Assembly (NCBI GenBank): GCA_947441055.1
Contig: CANETC010000014.1
Location: 1-33,225 of the forward strand
Source of the DNA: Cytophagaceae bacterium
GTDB lineage: Bacteria; Bacteroidota; Bacteroidia; Cytophagales; Flexibacteraceae
Direction of reading: 5' to 3'
Length of the DNA stretch: 33,225 bases
Position numbers and translations under genes: made by a program. The notes beneath the pieces were generated by a model, which did not search any database, was not told the origin of the DNA, and saw only the letters and a list, made by a program, of their open reading frames with translations. This document shows, one piece after another, positions 7,074 to 14,281 of this stretch; positions within the stretch are counted from its first letter, which is position 1; each line of letters opens with the position of its first letter.

Positions 7074-8477
7074 CTATCTCACAACAAGCCTGCTGCTTTG
7101 TGGTTTGCCCTTTGAAGGCTGAAATAGTAGAAAATAAATTCCAGAACTAAGACCCTCGGTGGAAAAACCTCCCTTTCCAGAAACAAATCCGCTTGAGTGC
7201 TGGCGACCTGTCAAATCTGAAATAAAGTACTTCCCCTCCAATCCGGAGACTTGAACAAACTCTCCTGCATTTGCTGGATTGGGTACAATTACCAAGTCTT
7301 TGGACCTTGCAAATGGCTTTTGATTGTCTGTAAAAACGGAGTGCTCACTGTACACCAATCGTGACATTTTCTCAAAGACCTGCAAATCGATGTCCCAAAT
7401 ATTTTGGATGGTTTCCAAAATCCGGCCCTGGCCATCGTAAGTGTTCTGATTGTAATAAGCATATGTTGTATCCCAAACGGCAAGCCCCATGTCATAAGAT
7501 TCATTCAACTGAATGACCATATTTTGTTGTTCATCAAATGAACTTGAAAACCGCTCGGAGAAAACCCAGGCATTGTTTACATAAATTTCAATGGTAGTAG
7601 ATTGGCTTCCATTCAAACCCATTGTAGCGGTATAGCGTTGGTCGTTTGCCCAACTGCCATTGATTATTTTCTGCATGATATAGGATTGAGGACTACTGTT
7701 GTCGAGGCCACCACTCCAATTAAACCAGGTAATGTCAATAACCCGGGTAGAATCTACGAAGGCATTTCCATTCCAACTTTGAATGGTCACTTGATTTGGT
7801 TTGTTATCCATGCCATAATTCCATAGACTTTTCTCATCGTTCACCCATTGAATGGAATCCCAGATTTTGCTGGTATAATTTTGAAGTCTTGATTGTCCAT
7901 CATACTGAAAATCAGTATCAAGATTCGTGTTCACCCAATCCGAGGCAATGTTGTTCCATTCTTTTTGCAAATGCTCTGTCAAAAGGTTTTGGCCATTGTA
8001 AGTACGCAAATCTCTACTGCCATAATTGATTGTCCATGCGATGCCCGACCAATTTTCTGAACGCCGCTCCTGCGTGTTTCCCTGATTGTCATAAACCGTA
8101 ACGCTGCGACTGAAATTTTCCCAGGTCTGGCTTATAGGATTGAAATTCTGCATCAATTGTTCGGTCTCCCTTTCCTGACTGTCATAGGTATAAGTCGTTT
8201 TCATATTTGAAAACCCTGAGTCAATTCGGGAAGAAATCTTTCCAGACATGGTGTAAGTCATTCGTGAAGTTCCGGTCATCATCCAGTCGAACTGATTCCA
8301 GAAATAATTAACGGATTTACCTGGCTTGTAAAGCAGGGTATTCGAAGACTCAACCTGATGGGCAGGTTTTTTTTGAAATCGACGAAGGAAATTGTCTTTG
8401 TCTTTTGCCGTTGATTCCATTGCCAAAGAAAAAAGACAAAGCAGAAATACGCGTAGGGTGATGTATTGAATTTTCAT
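7074..8477 (-). CDS. Secreted protein with YD-like repeats and a T9SS sorting tail
   Basis: The 467-residue protein begins with a signal peptide (hydrophobic residues 8-22). It continues as degenerate repeats of about 40 residues containing YD-x-x-G/Q-R and W-x-x-W/F patterns, for example TYDSQERETEQ, VYDNQGNTQER, QYDGQSRLQNY and TYDGQGRILET. These resemble RHS/YD strand-turn repeats and probably form an extended beta structure. Residues from about 395 (VIVPNPANAGE) to the end form a type A sorting domain, ending SSRLVVR, so export through T9SS is expected. No catalytic motif is visible. It may be a surface or cargo-binding protein of unknown role. A TAAATTTG box lies just upstream. Confidence 0.75.
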   Translation of the reverse strand: MKIQYITLRVFLLCLFSLAMESTAKDKDNFLRRFQKKPAHQVESSNTLLYKPGKSVNYFWNQFDWMMTGTSRMTYTMSGKISSRIDSGFSNMKTTYTYDSQERETEQLMQNFNPISQTWENFSRSVTVYDNQGNTQERRSENWSGIAWTINYGSRDLRTYNGQNLLTEHLQKEWNNIASDWVNTNLDTDFQYDGQSRLQNYTSKIWDSIQWVNDEKSLWNYGMDNKPNQVTIQSWNGNAFVDSTRVIDITWFNWSGGLDNSSPQSYIMQKIINGSWANDQRYTATMGLNGSQSTTIEIYVNNAWVFSERFSSSFDEQQNMVIQLNESYDMGLAVWDTTYAYYNQNTYDGQGRILETIQNIWDIDLQVFEKMSRLVYSEHSVFTDNQKPFARSKDLVIVPNPANAGEFVQVSGLEGKYFISDLTGRQHSSGFVSGKGGFSTEGLSSGIYFLLFQPSKGKPQSSRLVVR

Positions 8478-8492
8478 GGATTAAATTTTTTT

Positions 8493-8500
8493 CAAATTTA
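8493..8500 (-). promoter_or_regulatory. Putative -7 box for the YD-repeat protein gene
   Basis: The minus strand reads TAAATTTG, an exact TAnnTTTG match, with a TTG (8526-8524) 23 bases upstream as a loose -33 element. The leader would be only about 10 bases. Confidence 0.42.
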
Positions 8501-8605
8501 TCTTGCGTGGCTTTAAAAAAAAACAACTACTTAAAGTCTGCCAAACTGATTCTGGTTCTTTCAAAATTCATTTTTTCTTCCACAAAGTTTTAGCAAATCA
8601 GGACT

Positions 8606-8613
8606 TAACTTTG
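8606..8613 (+). promoter_or_regulatory. Putative -7 box of the recQ promoter
   Basis: TAACTTTG matches TAnnTTTG exactly and lies 35 bases before the recQ ATG. No clear -33 TTTG is present at the expected spacing. The 171-base divergent region 8478-8648 thus seems to hold one promoter for each direction. Confidence 0.42.
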
Positions 8614-8648
8614 ACTTCACTGCAACGGCAAGCTGAACAAGCAGCAAA

Positions 8649-10589
8649 ATGACTGATTTCGAGAAACTCGGACACAATCTGAAAAAGCACTGGGGCTACG
8701 ATTCCTTCCGGCCAAACCAGCGCGACATCATGCATTCGATGCTGGCCAATGAAGACAGCCTTGCCGTGCTGCCAACTGGAGGAGGAAAATCTCTTTGCTT
8801 TCAGATTCCGGCGCTCGTAAAAGACGGCACTTGCCTGGTTATTTCACCTTTGATTGCCCTCATGCGCGATCAGGTGGAACAATTGAAAAAACGCGGCATT
8901 TCTGCGGCGGCCCTCAGCAGCGGACTTTTTCGGGAAGAAACCGAAACCATCCTCAGCAATTTTGTCAATGGAGTTTACAAATTACTGTATTTGAGTCCGG
9001 AAAGGCTTCAATCCAAGGCATTCAAGGAATATCTGGTCAACGCCCGGCTTTCCTTTCTTGCAGTAGATGAAGCACACTGCATCAGCCAGTGGGGATATGA
9101 TTTTCGCCCGGCCTACCTGAACATTGGTGAGATCAGGGAGATTTTCCCCGATTTGCCCATTATGGCGCTAACCGCCTCTGCAACGCCAAAAGTTCAAAAA
9201 GACATTCAAGAAAAACTGCAGCTCCGCAGCAAGAATATATTTCAGGCCAGTTTTGTAAGAGAAAATCTTTCATTCTCGGCCTTTGAAACGGAAGACAAGG
9301 GACGCAAAATGCTTGAAATTCTCAAATCAGTTCCTGGCAGTTCCATTGTATATGTGCAAAGTAGAAAAAGCGCTTCTCTGTGGGCGGATTGGCTAAAACA
9401 AAATGGTTTTGGTGCCAATTTCTACCACGCTGGTCTGGGTCACAAAGACCGCGAATCAAGACAATCAGAATGGATTACTGGGAAAAATAGAATTCTGGTC
9501 GCCACAAATGCATTTGGCATGGGCATCGATAAGGGAGATGTCCGGACTGTAATCCACGCGGAAATAAGTGCACAGCCGGAAGCCTATTACCAGGAAGCCG
9601 GAAGAGCCGGAAGAGATGGGGAAAAAGCGTATGCCATTGCCTTGTTCAACCGACAAGAATTCAAAGACATGCGCGCACGAATCGAACTAAATTTCCCAGC
9701 TTTAGAATTTATTCGCTCGGTGTACGAAAAACTTGGGGTTTATCTCAAACTGGCAATTGGTTCGGGCGAAATGGCAAGCTTTGATTTCAGCATTGAAGAT
9801 TTTTGCCGCACATATAAACTTCAACCTGGGCCTGCATTTCAAGCTTTGAGAAAACTTGAGTCAGCGGGTTACATTTCATTTTCGGATGGATTTTTCCAGG
9901 CTTCCCGATTCAGATTCAGGGTTTCATCCTCCATGCTTTACGATGCGCAGGTCCGCAACAAGGACACCGAGCAGATTTCAAAAGCACTCCTCCGTTTATA
10001 TGGCGGCGAATTGTTTTCGGATTTTTCAGACATACAGGAAGGCGACCTCGCAAAAGTGAGCGGCAAACCTCTTGAATGGGTGGTTGAAATGTTGAACAAG
10101 CTGACTGCCTCAGAACTGGGCACCTACAACCCGCAGAAAAACAATCCACAAGTGAGTTTGCTAACGCCGAGGTTGCTGGCCGGAAATCTCGACATCAACC
10201 CGAATCTGTTGAAGCAGCTTCGAAAAAATGAAATTGAAAGGCTGGACATTATGGAGAAATACCTTCTCCTGGAAAAAGGTTGCCGTTCTGTTTTTCTGGC
10301 CAACTACTTTGGTGAAACGCAAGCGGCAGACTGCGGCATTTGCGACCATTGCCTTAAGGAGAAGAAAAAAGAAAAGCCAGATGCAATTGCCTATTACAAA
10401 CCAATCATCCTCAATTCCCTGAAAGAGGAAAAAACTTTGTCTAAACTGGAATCAGAATTCCGGCCCAACGAAAAGGAAATGCTTCGGGATTGTGTGCGGT
10501 TTTTACTGAGCGAAGAAATCATTCTTTCAGGTGAAGGAAATGTTCTTTCCCTCGCTTCTGGCAAAAAAAAGAGTCGCTTTTCTCTCTGA
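8649..10589 (+). CDS. recQ: ATP-dependent DNA helicase RecQ
   Basis: The 646-residue superfamily 2 helicase unwinds DNA 3' to 5' in recombinational repair. Motif 0 (FRPNQ, 20-24), Walker A (TGGGKS, 43-48), the DEAH box (140-143) with the RecQ aromatic loop CISQWGYDFRP, motif V (ATNAFGMGIDKGDVR) and motif VI (QEAGRAGRDG) are all present. A zinc-binding segment with four Cys (GCRS, then ADCGICDHC, around 543-568) follows a winged-helix-like region. The C-terminal tail is short and I see no HRDC domain, so this is a RecQ of the shorter domain plan. The stop codon abuts that of the convergent gene at 10590 with no spacer. Confidence 0.93.
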   Translation: MTDFEKLGHNLKKHWGYDSFRPNQRDIMHSMLANEDSLAVLPTGGGKSLCFQIPALVKDGTCLVISPLIALMRDQVEQLKKRGISAAALSSGLFREETETILSNFVNGVYKLLYLSPERLQSKAFKEYLVNARLSFLAVDEAHCISQWGYDFRPAYLNIGEIREIFPDLPIMALTASATPKVQKDIQEKLQLRSKNIFQASFVRENLSFSAFETEDKGRKMLEILKSVPGSSIVYVQSRKSASLWADWLKQNGFGANFYHAGLGHKDRESRQSEWITGKNRILVATNAFGMGIDKGDVRTVIHAEISAQPEAYYQEAGRAGRDGEKAYAIALFNRQEFKDMRARIELNFPALEFIRSVYEKLGVYLKLAIGSGEMASFDFSIEDFCRTYKLQPGPAFQALRKLESAGYISFSDGFFQASRFRFRVSSSMLYDAQVRNKDTEQISKALLRLYGGELFSDFSDIQEGDLAKVSGKPLEWVVEMLNKLTASELGTYNPQKNNPQVSLLTPRLLAGNLDINPNLLKQLRKNEIERLDIMEKYLLLEKGCRSVFLANYFGETQAADCGICDHCLKEKKKEKPDAIAYYKPIILNSLKEEKTLSKLESEFRPNEKEMLRDCVRFLLSEEIILSGEGNVLSLASGKKKSRFSL

Positions 10590-11579
10590 TTAGTTTGCCA
10601 ATTCCTCCTTCAGAATCCAAAGCTGGGAATTGAATGAGGACTGAGATTTGCTTAGAAATGCCAACGCATCTTCTTTGGTTTGGAACTGCCCGATGGCAAC
10701 CCTCATCATCCCTTTATCTTCTGCCTTGTGAAAGGAAGTCTGGAATCCATTTCCATTCCATTCTTTTTCGGCATTGTCAGCGATTTGAAAATTCTTAAAA
10801 CTACCCGCCACAACAAAGAATTTTAAATTGAGTGGCTGTTCAGTTGAAGCCTGTTTTTCAGGACTTGCAATCCCCACATTTTCAGAAGGGGATTTGGATA
10901 ACCCCTGAACAGAAGCCTTCTCTGAAGTTTGAACTTTCTGAATTTCAGGTACAATGCTGGCAGATGGATTGGTATCCGGGTTTAAAGACGACATCCAGAT
11001 CAGGCTTCCTGCTGCCATGGCAATTCCAACACCAACTGCTGCATATGCCAAAGCCGGGAATCTGCTTTTTTTCTTTTTTCCAATTTCCAAAGAGTTGGCA
11101 TCATCAAATGGGCGTAATGGAATTACTGGCGCTTCTTTTTCTTCGCTTGACCTGTTTTTAACATGCAGGGAAACAGCCGAAAGCGGACGGAGTCCAAATG
11201 AGTTCAAGTCGTAGTTTGTAGCCTCCAATGGCATAAACTGAACATTTCCCTCAATGTCTGATGCGAGGGTTCCAAATCCCTGGATATGAAACTTGCGTTC
11301 ATTTGCCAAACCCTGACGAACCTCAGAAACAAAGTCAAAAATTAATTGATCTGCCTTGGATGGATTAAGTCCAAATTGATGTGTGAGACAGTCACGAAGT
11401 TCGGTAGACTGCTCCTGGGAATTTCTCTGGTTGAAATCTATGCGAAAGTTGGGCGGTGCAATTCGTCCGGCGCCAAACTGGATTTCGGCGGGGCGAGATT
11501 CAGTACTAAAAACACCGAGGCCGGGCACGGCTATCTTTTGCCGGGTATCCAGCAGGTTCCATAAGATTTGTCCTTTCAT
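10590..11579 (-). CDS. HU-like (CCDC81-type) and SPOR-domain membrane protein
   Basis: I use the ATG at 11579 (329 residues), because the next in-frame start at 11654 lies inside a promoter-like element and the family begins just before the IVPGLGxF motif (here IAVPGLGVF). Two HU-like bacterial CCDC81 modules occupy about residues 1-60 and 61-120; FHIQGFGTLASD is the hallmark strand of the second. A basic stretch KKKKSR and one membrane segment (about 174-197) follow, then a low-complexity linker. A SPOR domain of about 75 residues (KFFVVAGSFKNFQIADNA to the end) closes it. SPOR domains bind denuded peptidoglycan at division sites, so the protein probably links a cytoplasmic HU-like part to septal wall. 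The promoter at 11652-11683 overlaps the end of the upstream barrel gene. Confidence 0.78.
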   Translation of the reverse strand: MKGQILWNLLDTRQKIAVPGLGVFSTESRPAEIQFGAGRIAPPNFRIDFNQRNSQEQSTELRDCLTHQFGLNPSKADQLIFDFVSEVRQGLANERKFHIQGFGTLASDIEGNVQFMPLEATNYDLNSFGLRPLSAVSLHVKNRSSEEKEAPVIPLRPFDDANSLEIGKKKKSRFPALAYAAVGVGIAMAAGSLIWMSSLNPDTNPSASIVPEIQKVQTSEKASVQGLSKSPSENVGIASPEKQASTEQPLNLKFFVVAGSFKNFQIADNAEKEWNGNGFQTSFHKAEDKGMMRVAIGQFQTKEDALAFLSKSQSSFNSQLWILKEELAN

Positions 11580-11651
11580 GTCCAGAGTCAATTTATAATT
11601 ATGGCTTGAAATTGCGTCCAAACCACTTTGCCTCTTCAATCGAGGCAAGTA

Positions 11652-11683
11652 CAAATTAAGCCCATAACATTGCTGATTCCAAA
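11652..11683 (-). promoter_or_regulatory. Putative promoter of the HU/SPOR gene
   Basis: On the minus strand TTTG (11683-11680) is followed after 20 bases by TTAATTTG (11659-11652), the best-spaced Bacteroidota-type promoter in the window. It supports the start at 11579 rather than 11654 and suggests that the gene can be transcribed apart from fur and the barrel gene. Confidence 0.5.
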
Positions 11684-11690
11684 ATCATTT

Positions 11691-13385
11691 TCAGAAAAAT
11701 GCACTTGCCCCAATCATGATTCTGAGGCCCTGTGAAGGGTAAAACAGGTAGCGGGGATTCTTGTTGTTAAGCAGGTTATGCACTGCTATATAAGCCGAGT
11801 AACGCGTTTTGAAAAGATATTCTGCCTTCAGATTGAGGTCTGCCATACCGGGCAATTTTTCTGTCGCCAAACTCCTTGGGTTAAGCGCCTTGATGCCACC
11901 CATGTAGTAAAATTCTCCGGATAGATTGAGGTTATCCGCAATTGCCCGGGATCCAAAAACAGAAAAAATCGTGGAAGGCAAGTGCCATGCTTCCTGCAAA
12001 GAACCAAGGTTATAGGCAAAATAGGTAAACCGCATTCCAGCCTTTGGACCAGTACCCGGATCGTATACCAGCTCCGTTTCCCATGAGAATCTTCTGGTGG
12101 AAGATGAATCATATACAATCCTGAATTTTTCCCTGGAAACAGAATCCGAATTGAGATAAAAAGCTTGCTGACCCAGTTTTTCAAAAGAGGCCTTTGTATG
12201 GTATTGAAGCATCCCTTGATACTGACCCTTTAGACCGAAGAAAACATCAAAGAGTTGATTTTCTTGGCGGATATACACATCAGGCATCAGGAAAGGATTC
12301 ATCCCAACATGGTCGCGGAAAGACTTCCGGTTGATTCCTCCGCCCACACCTGCAAATGCAAGCAATTTTTCCTGTGCCAGTCCAAGTTCAATGTTGATTT
12401 TTGGATGAAAATGAAAGGCAGATTGTTCCTTAAATTGATTGGCTGCAGCCAAAACCGGCTCGGAAGCCAGAGAAATCTGAAAACCAGCATCAAGTCTGAA
12501 ACCAGAATAACCAAAACGATACATTGGCTCCATTCTCCAGAGCACCCGATTTTGAGAAGCACTGTCACTTCTTTTCAGAAGAGAAAAATCTGAGAATAAG
12601 CGGACAGAAGAAGAATCGCTTATTTTGTAATTGCCCTTAAAATCCAGCAAAACCTCAGACTCAGACGCCTTAAACCGATCGGCGATATTGCCAAGGTTCA
12701 TTCCTCCTTGCCAGCTCAACTTGTCATTGGTTTTCTGCTTTCCAATCAGGTCTAGGCGAAACCAAACGCTGTTGAAAATTTGTTTTGTGGTATCTGCAGT
12801 CCGTTTACTGAAGCGTTCCTGATCATACCCGTAGAAATTGTACCGGTTCCGGTTGTAGCGAAGGTTCCCCGCCAGATTGAATGAAGGTGTGTAATAAGTT
12901 CCATTCAAACCAAGTTCGTTGTTGCTAAAACCAGCATTTGAAACCGGGCCATTGGCAGAAGCAAGATGATGAAGATTAAGGCCGTAGGAAAAGTCTTTCT
13001 TCCTGCCGCTGTTGTACCAGGCGTCCAGATTGGTGCTGCCATAATTGCCCGCACCAAGACGAACAAATCCTTGTTTTACAGGCACTTCTGCTTCCGGCCT
13101 GAACACAGGCGCCTGAATTTTTGGATCTATTAAAGGAAGTATGACGCCAAATTCACTGTAGGTGTATTTCTGACTCACCTTGGGCAAGGGCTTCAAAGTA
13201 TTGAGCACCTTTTCCTGTGGTTTGGCAATTTCAGGAAGCACAATTTTCCTGTCTTTTTGAATCAGGATTTGCTCTTCAGGCAATTCACCCTCCTGAGAGA
13301 AGGCCTGAAAGGAAACAAATAGTAAAAGGACCGGCAGAAATATTTTCAATGGATTATGAATTGGATTGGTTTTCAATTTGACCAT
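11691..13385 (-). CDS. Outer-membrane beta-barrel protein (TonB-receptor-like barrel without plug)
   Basis: The start at 13385 gives MVKLKTNPIHNPLK followed by a signal peptide ending FQAFSQ; the longer frame to 13520 lies wholly within fur and lacks a signal. The 564-residue product has a Pro/Lys-rich N-terminal linker (about 31-100). Alternating-residue strands rich in Tyr, Phe and Asn then run to a terminal Phe (IGASAFF), which fits the last strand of an outer-membrane barrel. No plug domain or TonB box was recognised, so it may be a porin-like or receptor-derived barrel. It overlaps the 3' end of fur by 32 bases, which suggests translational coupling and a possible metal-related role; that link is inference. 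Confidence 0.7.
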   Translation of the reverse strand: MVKLKTNPIHNPLKIFLPVLLLFVSFQAFSQEGELPEEQILIQKDRKIVLPEIAKPQEKVLNTLKPLPKVSQKYTYSEFGVILPLIDPKIQAPVFRPEAEVPVKQGFVRLGAGNYGSTNLDAWYNSGRKKDFSYGLNLHHLASANGPVSNAGFSNNELGLNGTYYTPSFNLAGNLRYNRNRYNFYGYDQERFSKRTADTTKQIFNSVWFRLDLIGKQKTNDKLSWQGGMNLGNIADRFKASESEVLLDFKGNYKISDSSSVRLFSDFSLLKRSDSASQNRVLWRMEPMYRFGYSGFRLDAGFQISLASEPVLAAANQFKEQSAFHFHPKINIELGLAQEKLLAFAGVGGGINRKSFRDHVGMNPFLMPDVYIRQENQLFDVFFGLKGQYQGMLQYHTKASFEKLGQQAFYLNSDSVSREKFRIVYDSSSTRRFSWETELVYDPGTGPKAGMRFTYFAYNLGSLQEAWHLPSTIFSVFGSRAIADNLNLSGEFYYMGGIKALNPRSLATEKLPGMADLNLKAEYLFKTRYSAYIAVHNLLNNKNPRYLFYPSQGLRIMIGASAFF

Positions 13386-13860
13386 AAACGGAAATGTTCT
13401 TTCCAAAATTGTCACAGTCTTTCTTCGTACAGGAAGCATAAAATGTGAGCGAATGGTGGATGACTTTAAAATTTTGGGTTTCTTCCACCATCTTTTGAAT
13501 GCTGTAAATGCGGGGATCACAAAACTCCACCACTTTGTTGCAATCAGTGCAAATCAGGTGATCGTGTTGCCGGTTGGGAAAAGATTTCTCAAACTGGCTG
13601 ATGTTTTTTCCGAATTGATGCCGGGTTACCAGAAAACAATCCTCAAGTAAATCGAGCGTGTTGTACAGCGTTGCCCGACTCACACGGTATTTCTTTTCCT
13701 GCATGGAGATAAAAAGCGACTCAACATCAAAGTGCTCGGTTCTGGAATAGATTTCTTCAAGAATGGCAAATCTCTCCGGCGTTTTCCGTAGCTCTTTCGT
13801 TTCAAGGTAGGCCTTGAAAATTTTGCTTACTTCTTCAAAAACTTTTGGATTGAGGGCCAT
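13354..13860 (-). CDS. Fur-family metal-dependent transcriptional regulator
   Basis: The 168-residue protein has the winged helix of the Ferric uptake regulator family. RKTPERFAILEEIY leads into the helix-turn-helix, and VSRATLYNTLDLLED is the recognition helix. The metal-binding and dimer half has RQHDHLICTDC (His99, His101, Cys104, Cys107) and a second Cys pair (Cys144, Cys149), so the structural zinc site is intact. Whether it senses iron, zinc, manganese or peroxide cannot be decided from these residues. The length is slightly above the usual 140-150. A TACATTTG box lies 40 bases before the ATG. The barrel gene starts inside its last codons. Confidence 0.9.
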   Translation of the reverse strand: MALNPKVFEEVSKIFKAYLETKELRKTPERFAILEEIYSRTEHFDVESLFISMQEKKYRVSRATLYNTLDLLEDCFLVTRHQFGKNISQFEKSFPNRQHDHLICTDCNKVVEFCDPRIYSIQKMVEETQNFKVIHHSLTFYASCTKKDCDNFGKNISVYGQIENQSNS

Positions 13861-13900
13861 TTCTCAAGAGAAAATCTTCGCTTAAACATTCCTTATGGAG

Positions 13901-13908
13901 CAAATGTA
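13901..13908 (-). promoter_or_regulatory. Putative -7 box of the fur-family gene
   Basis: The minus strand reads TACATTTG, matching TAnnTTTG, and gives a leader of about 35 bases to the ATG at 13860. The -33 region is not recognisable. Confidence 0.45.
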
Positions 13909-13979
13909 AAGAAAGATTCCTTTAAGAGATAGCAGGCAGAAATGAGTTTCGCGCAAGGGCCAATAACCTTGCACACAGG

Positions 13980-14041
13980 AAGAAAAAGCCTACGCCCCGC
14001 CGCCTTTTACTTCGCCTTCATTGTACTTGGAAAGGCATTTC
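13980..14041 (-). repeat. Orphan copy of the ccmE 3' end (direct repeat, copy 1)
   Basis: This matches 19525-19586 in the same orientation: 52 bases identical, two mismatches, then 8 more identical. It covers the last codons of ccmE (SKYNEGEVKGGGA and the TAG) plus 12 bases beyond the stop. In the ccmE frame it is preceded by TGA TGA and has no start, so it is not expressed as CcmE. It sits in the 421-base gap 13861-14281. The rest of that gap holds the fur promoter, the terminator at 14191-14230 and no gene that I can support. Confidence 0.9.
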
Positions 14042-14190
14042 CTGAGTCATCATGCATTCCGTCTCGCCAAAGGAGAATAAGACAAGTTCCTACTGACGAT
14101 CAAAGTTTTGTTCGCACATTCTGGATTTTCTTTGGTAGGATTTTAATGGCATCCGGCGTCTGATAAAATTTTCAAACACTTGAATACACT

Positions 14191-14230
14191 TTAAAAGTAA
14201 AGCCCCGCAATTGCGGGGCTTTACTTTTAA
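14191..14230 (-). terminator. Perfect palindromic terminator of the giant surface-protein gene
   Basis: A perfect 20-base arm, TTAAAAGTAAAGCCCCGCAA, is followed directly by its reverse complement, so the core stem is GC-rich and the flanks supply A/T tracts in both directions. It lies 51 bases past the stop at 14282 and could work bidirectionally. Confidence 0.9.
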
Positions 14231-14281
14231 TTAAACCAACTTGATTCCACCAGTTCGTGTGTCCACGAACCCATTCAAGTT

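Noticed and set aside
13980-14041. Two copies of a 62-base sequence considered as a CRISPR or REP-type repeat
   Set aside because: There are only two copies, 5.5 kb apart, and one is coding sequence of ccmE. There is no array and no cas gene.
13942-14163. Plus-strand frame of 73 codons between fur and the surface gene
   Set aside because: Most of it is antisense to the duplicated ccmE end; there is no start signal and no conserved content.
14191-14230. Perfect 40-base palindrome considered as an attachment or recombination site
   Set aside because: Its GC core with A/T flanks and its place 51 bases after a stop codon fit a terminator better. It is not repeated elsewhere in the window.
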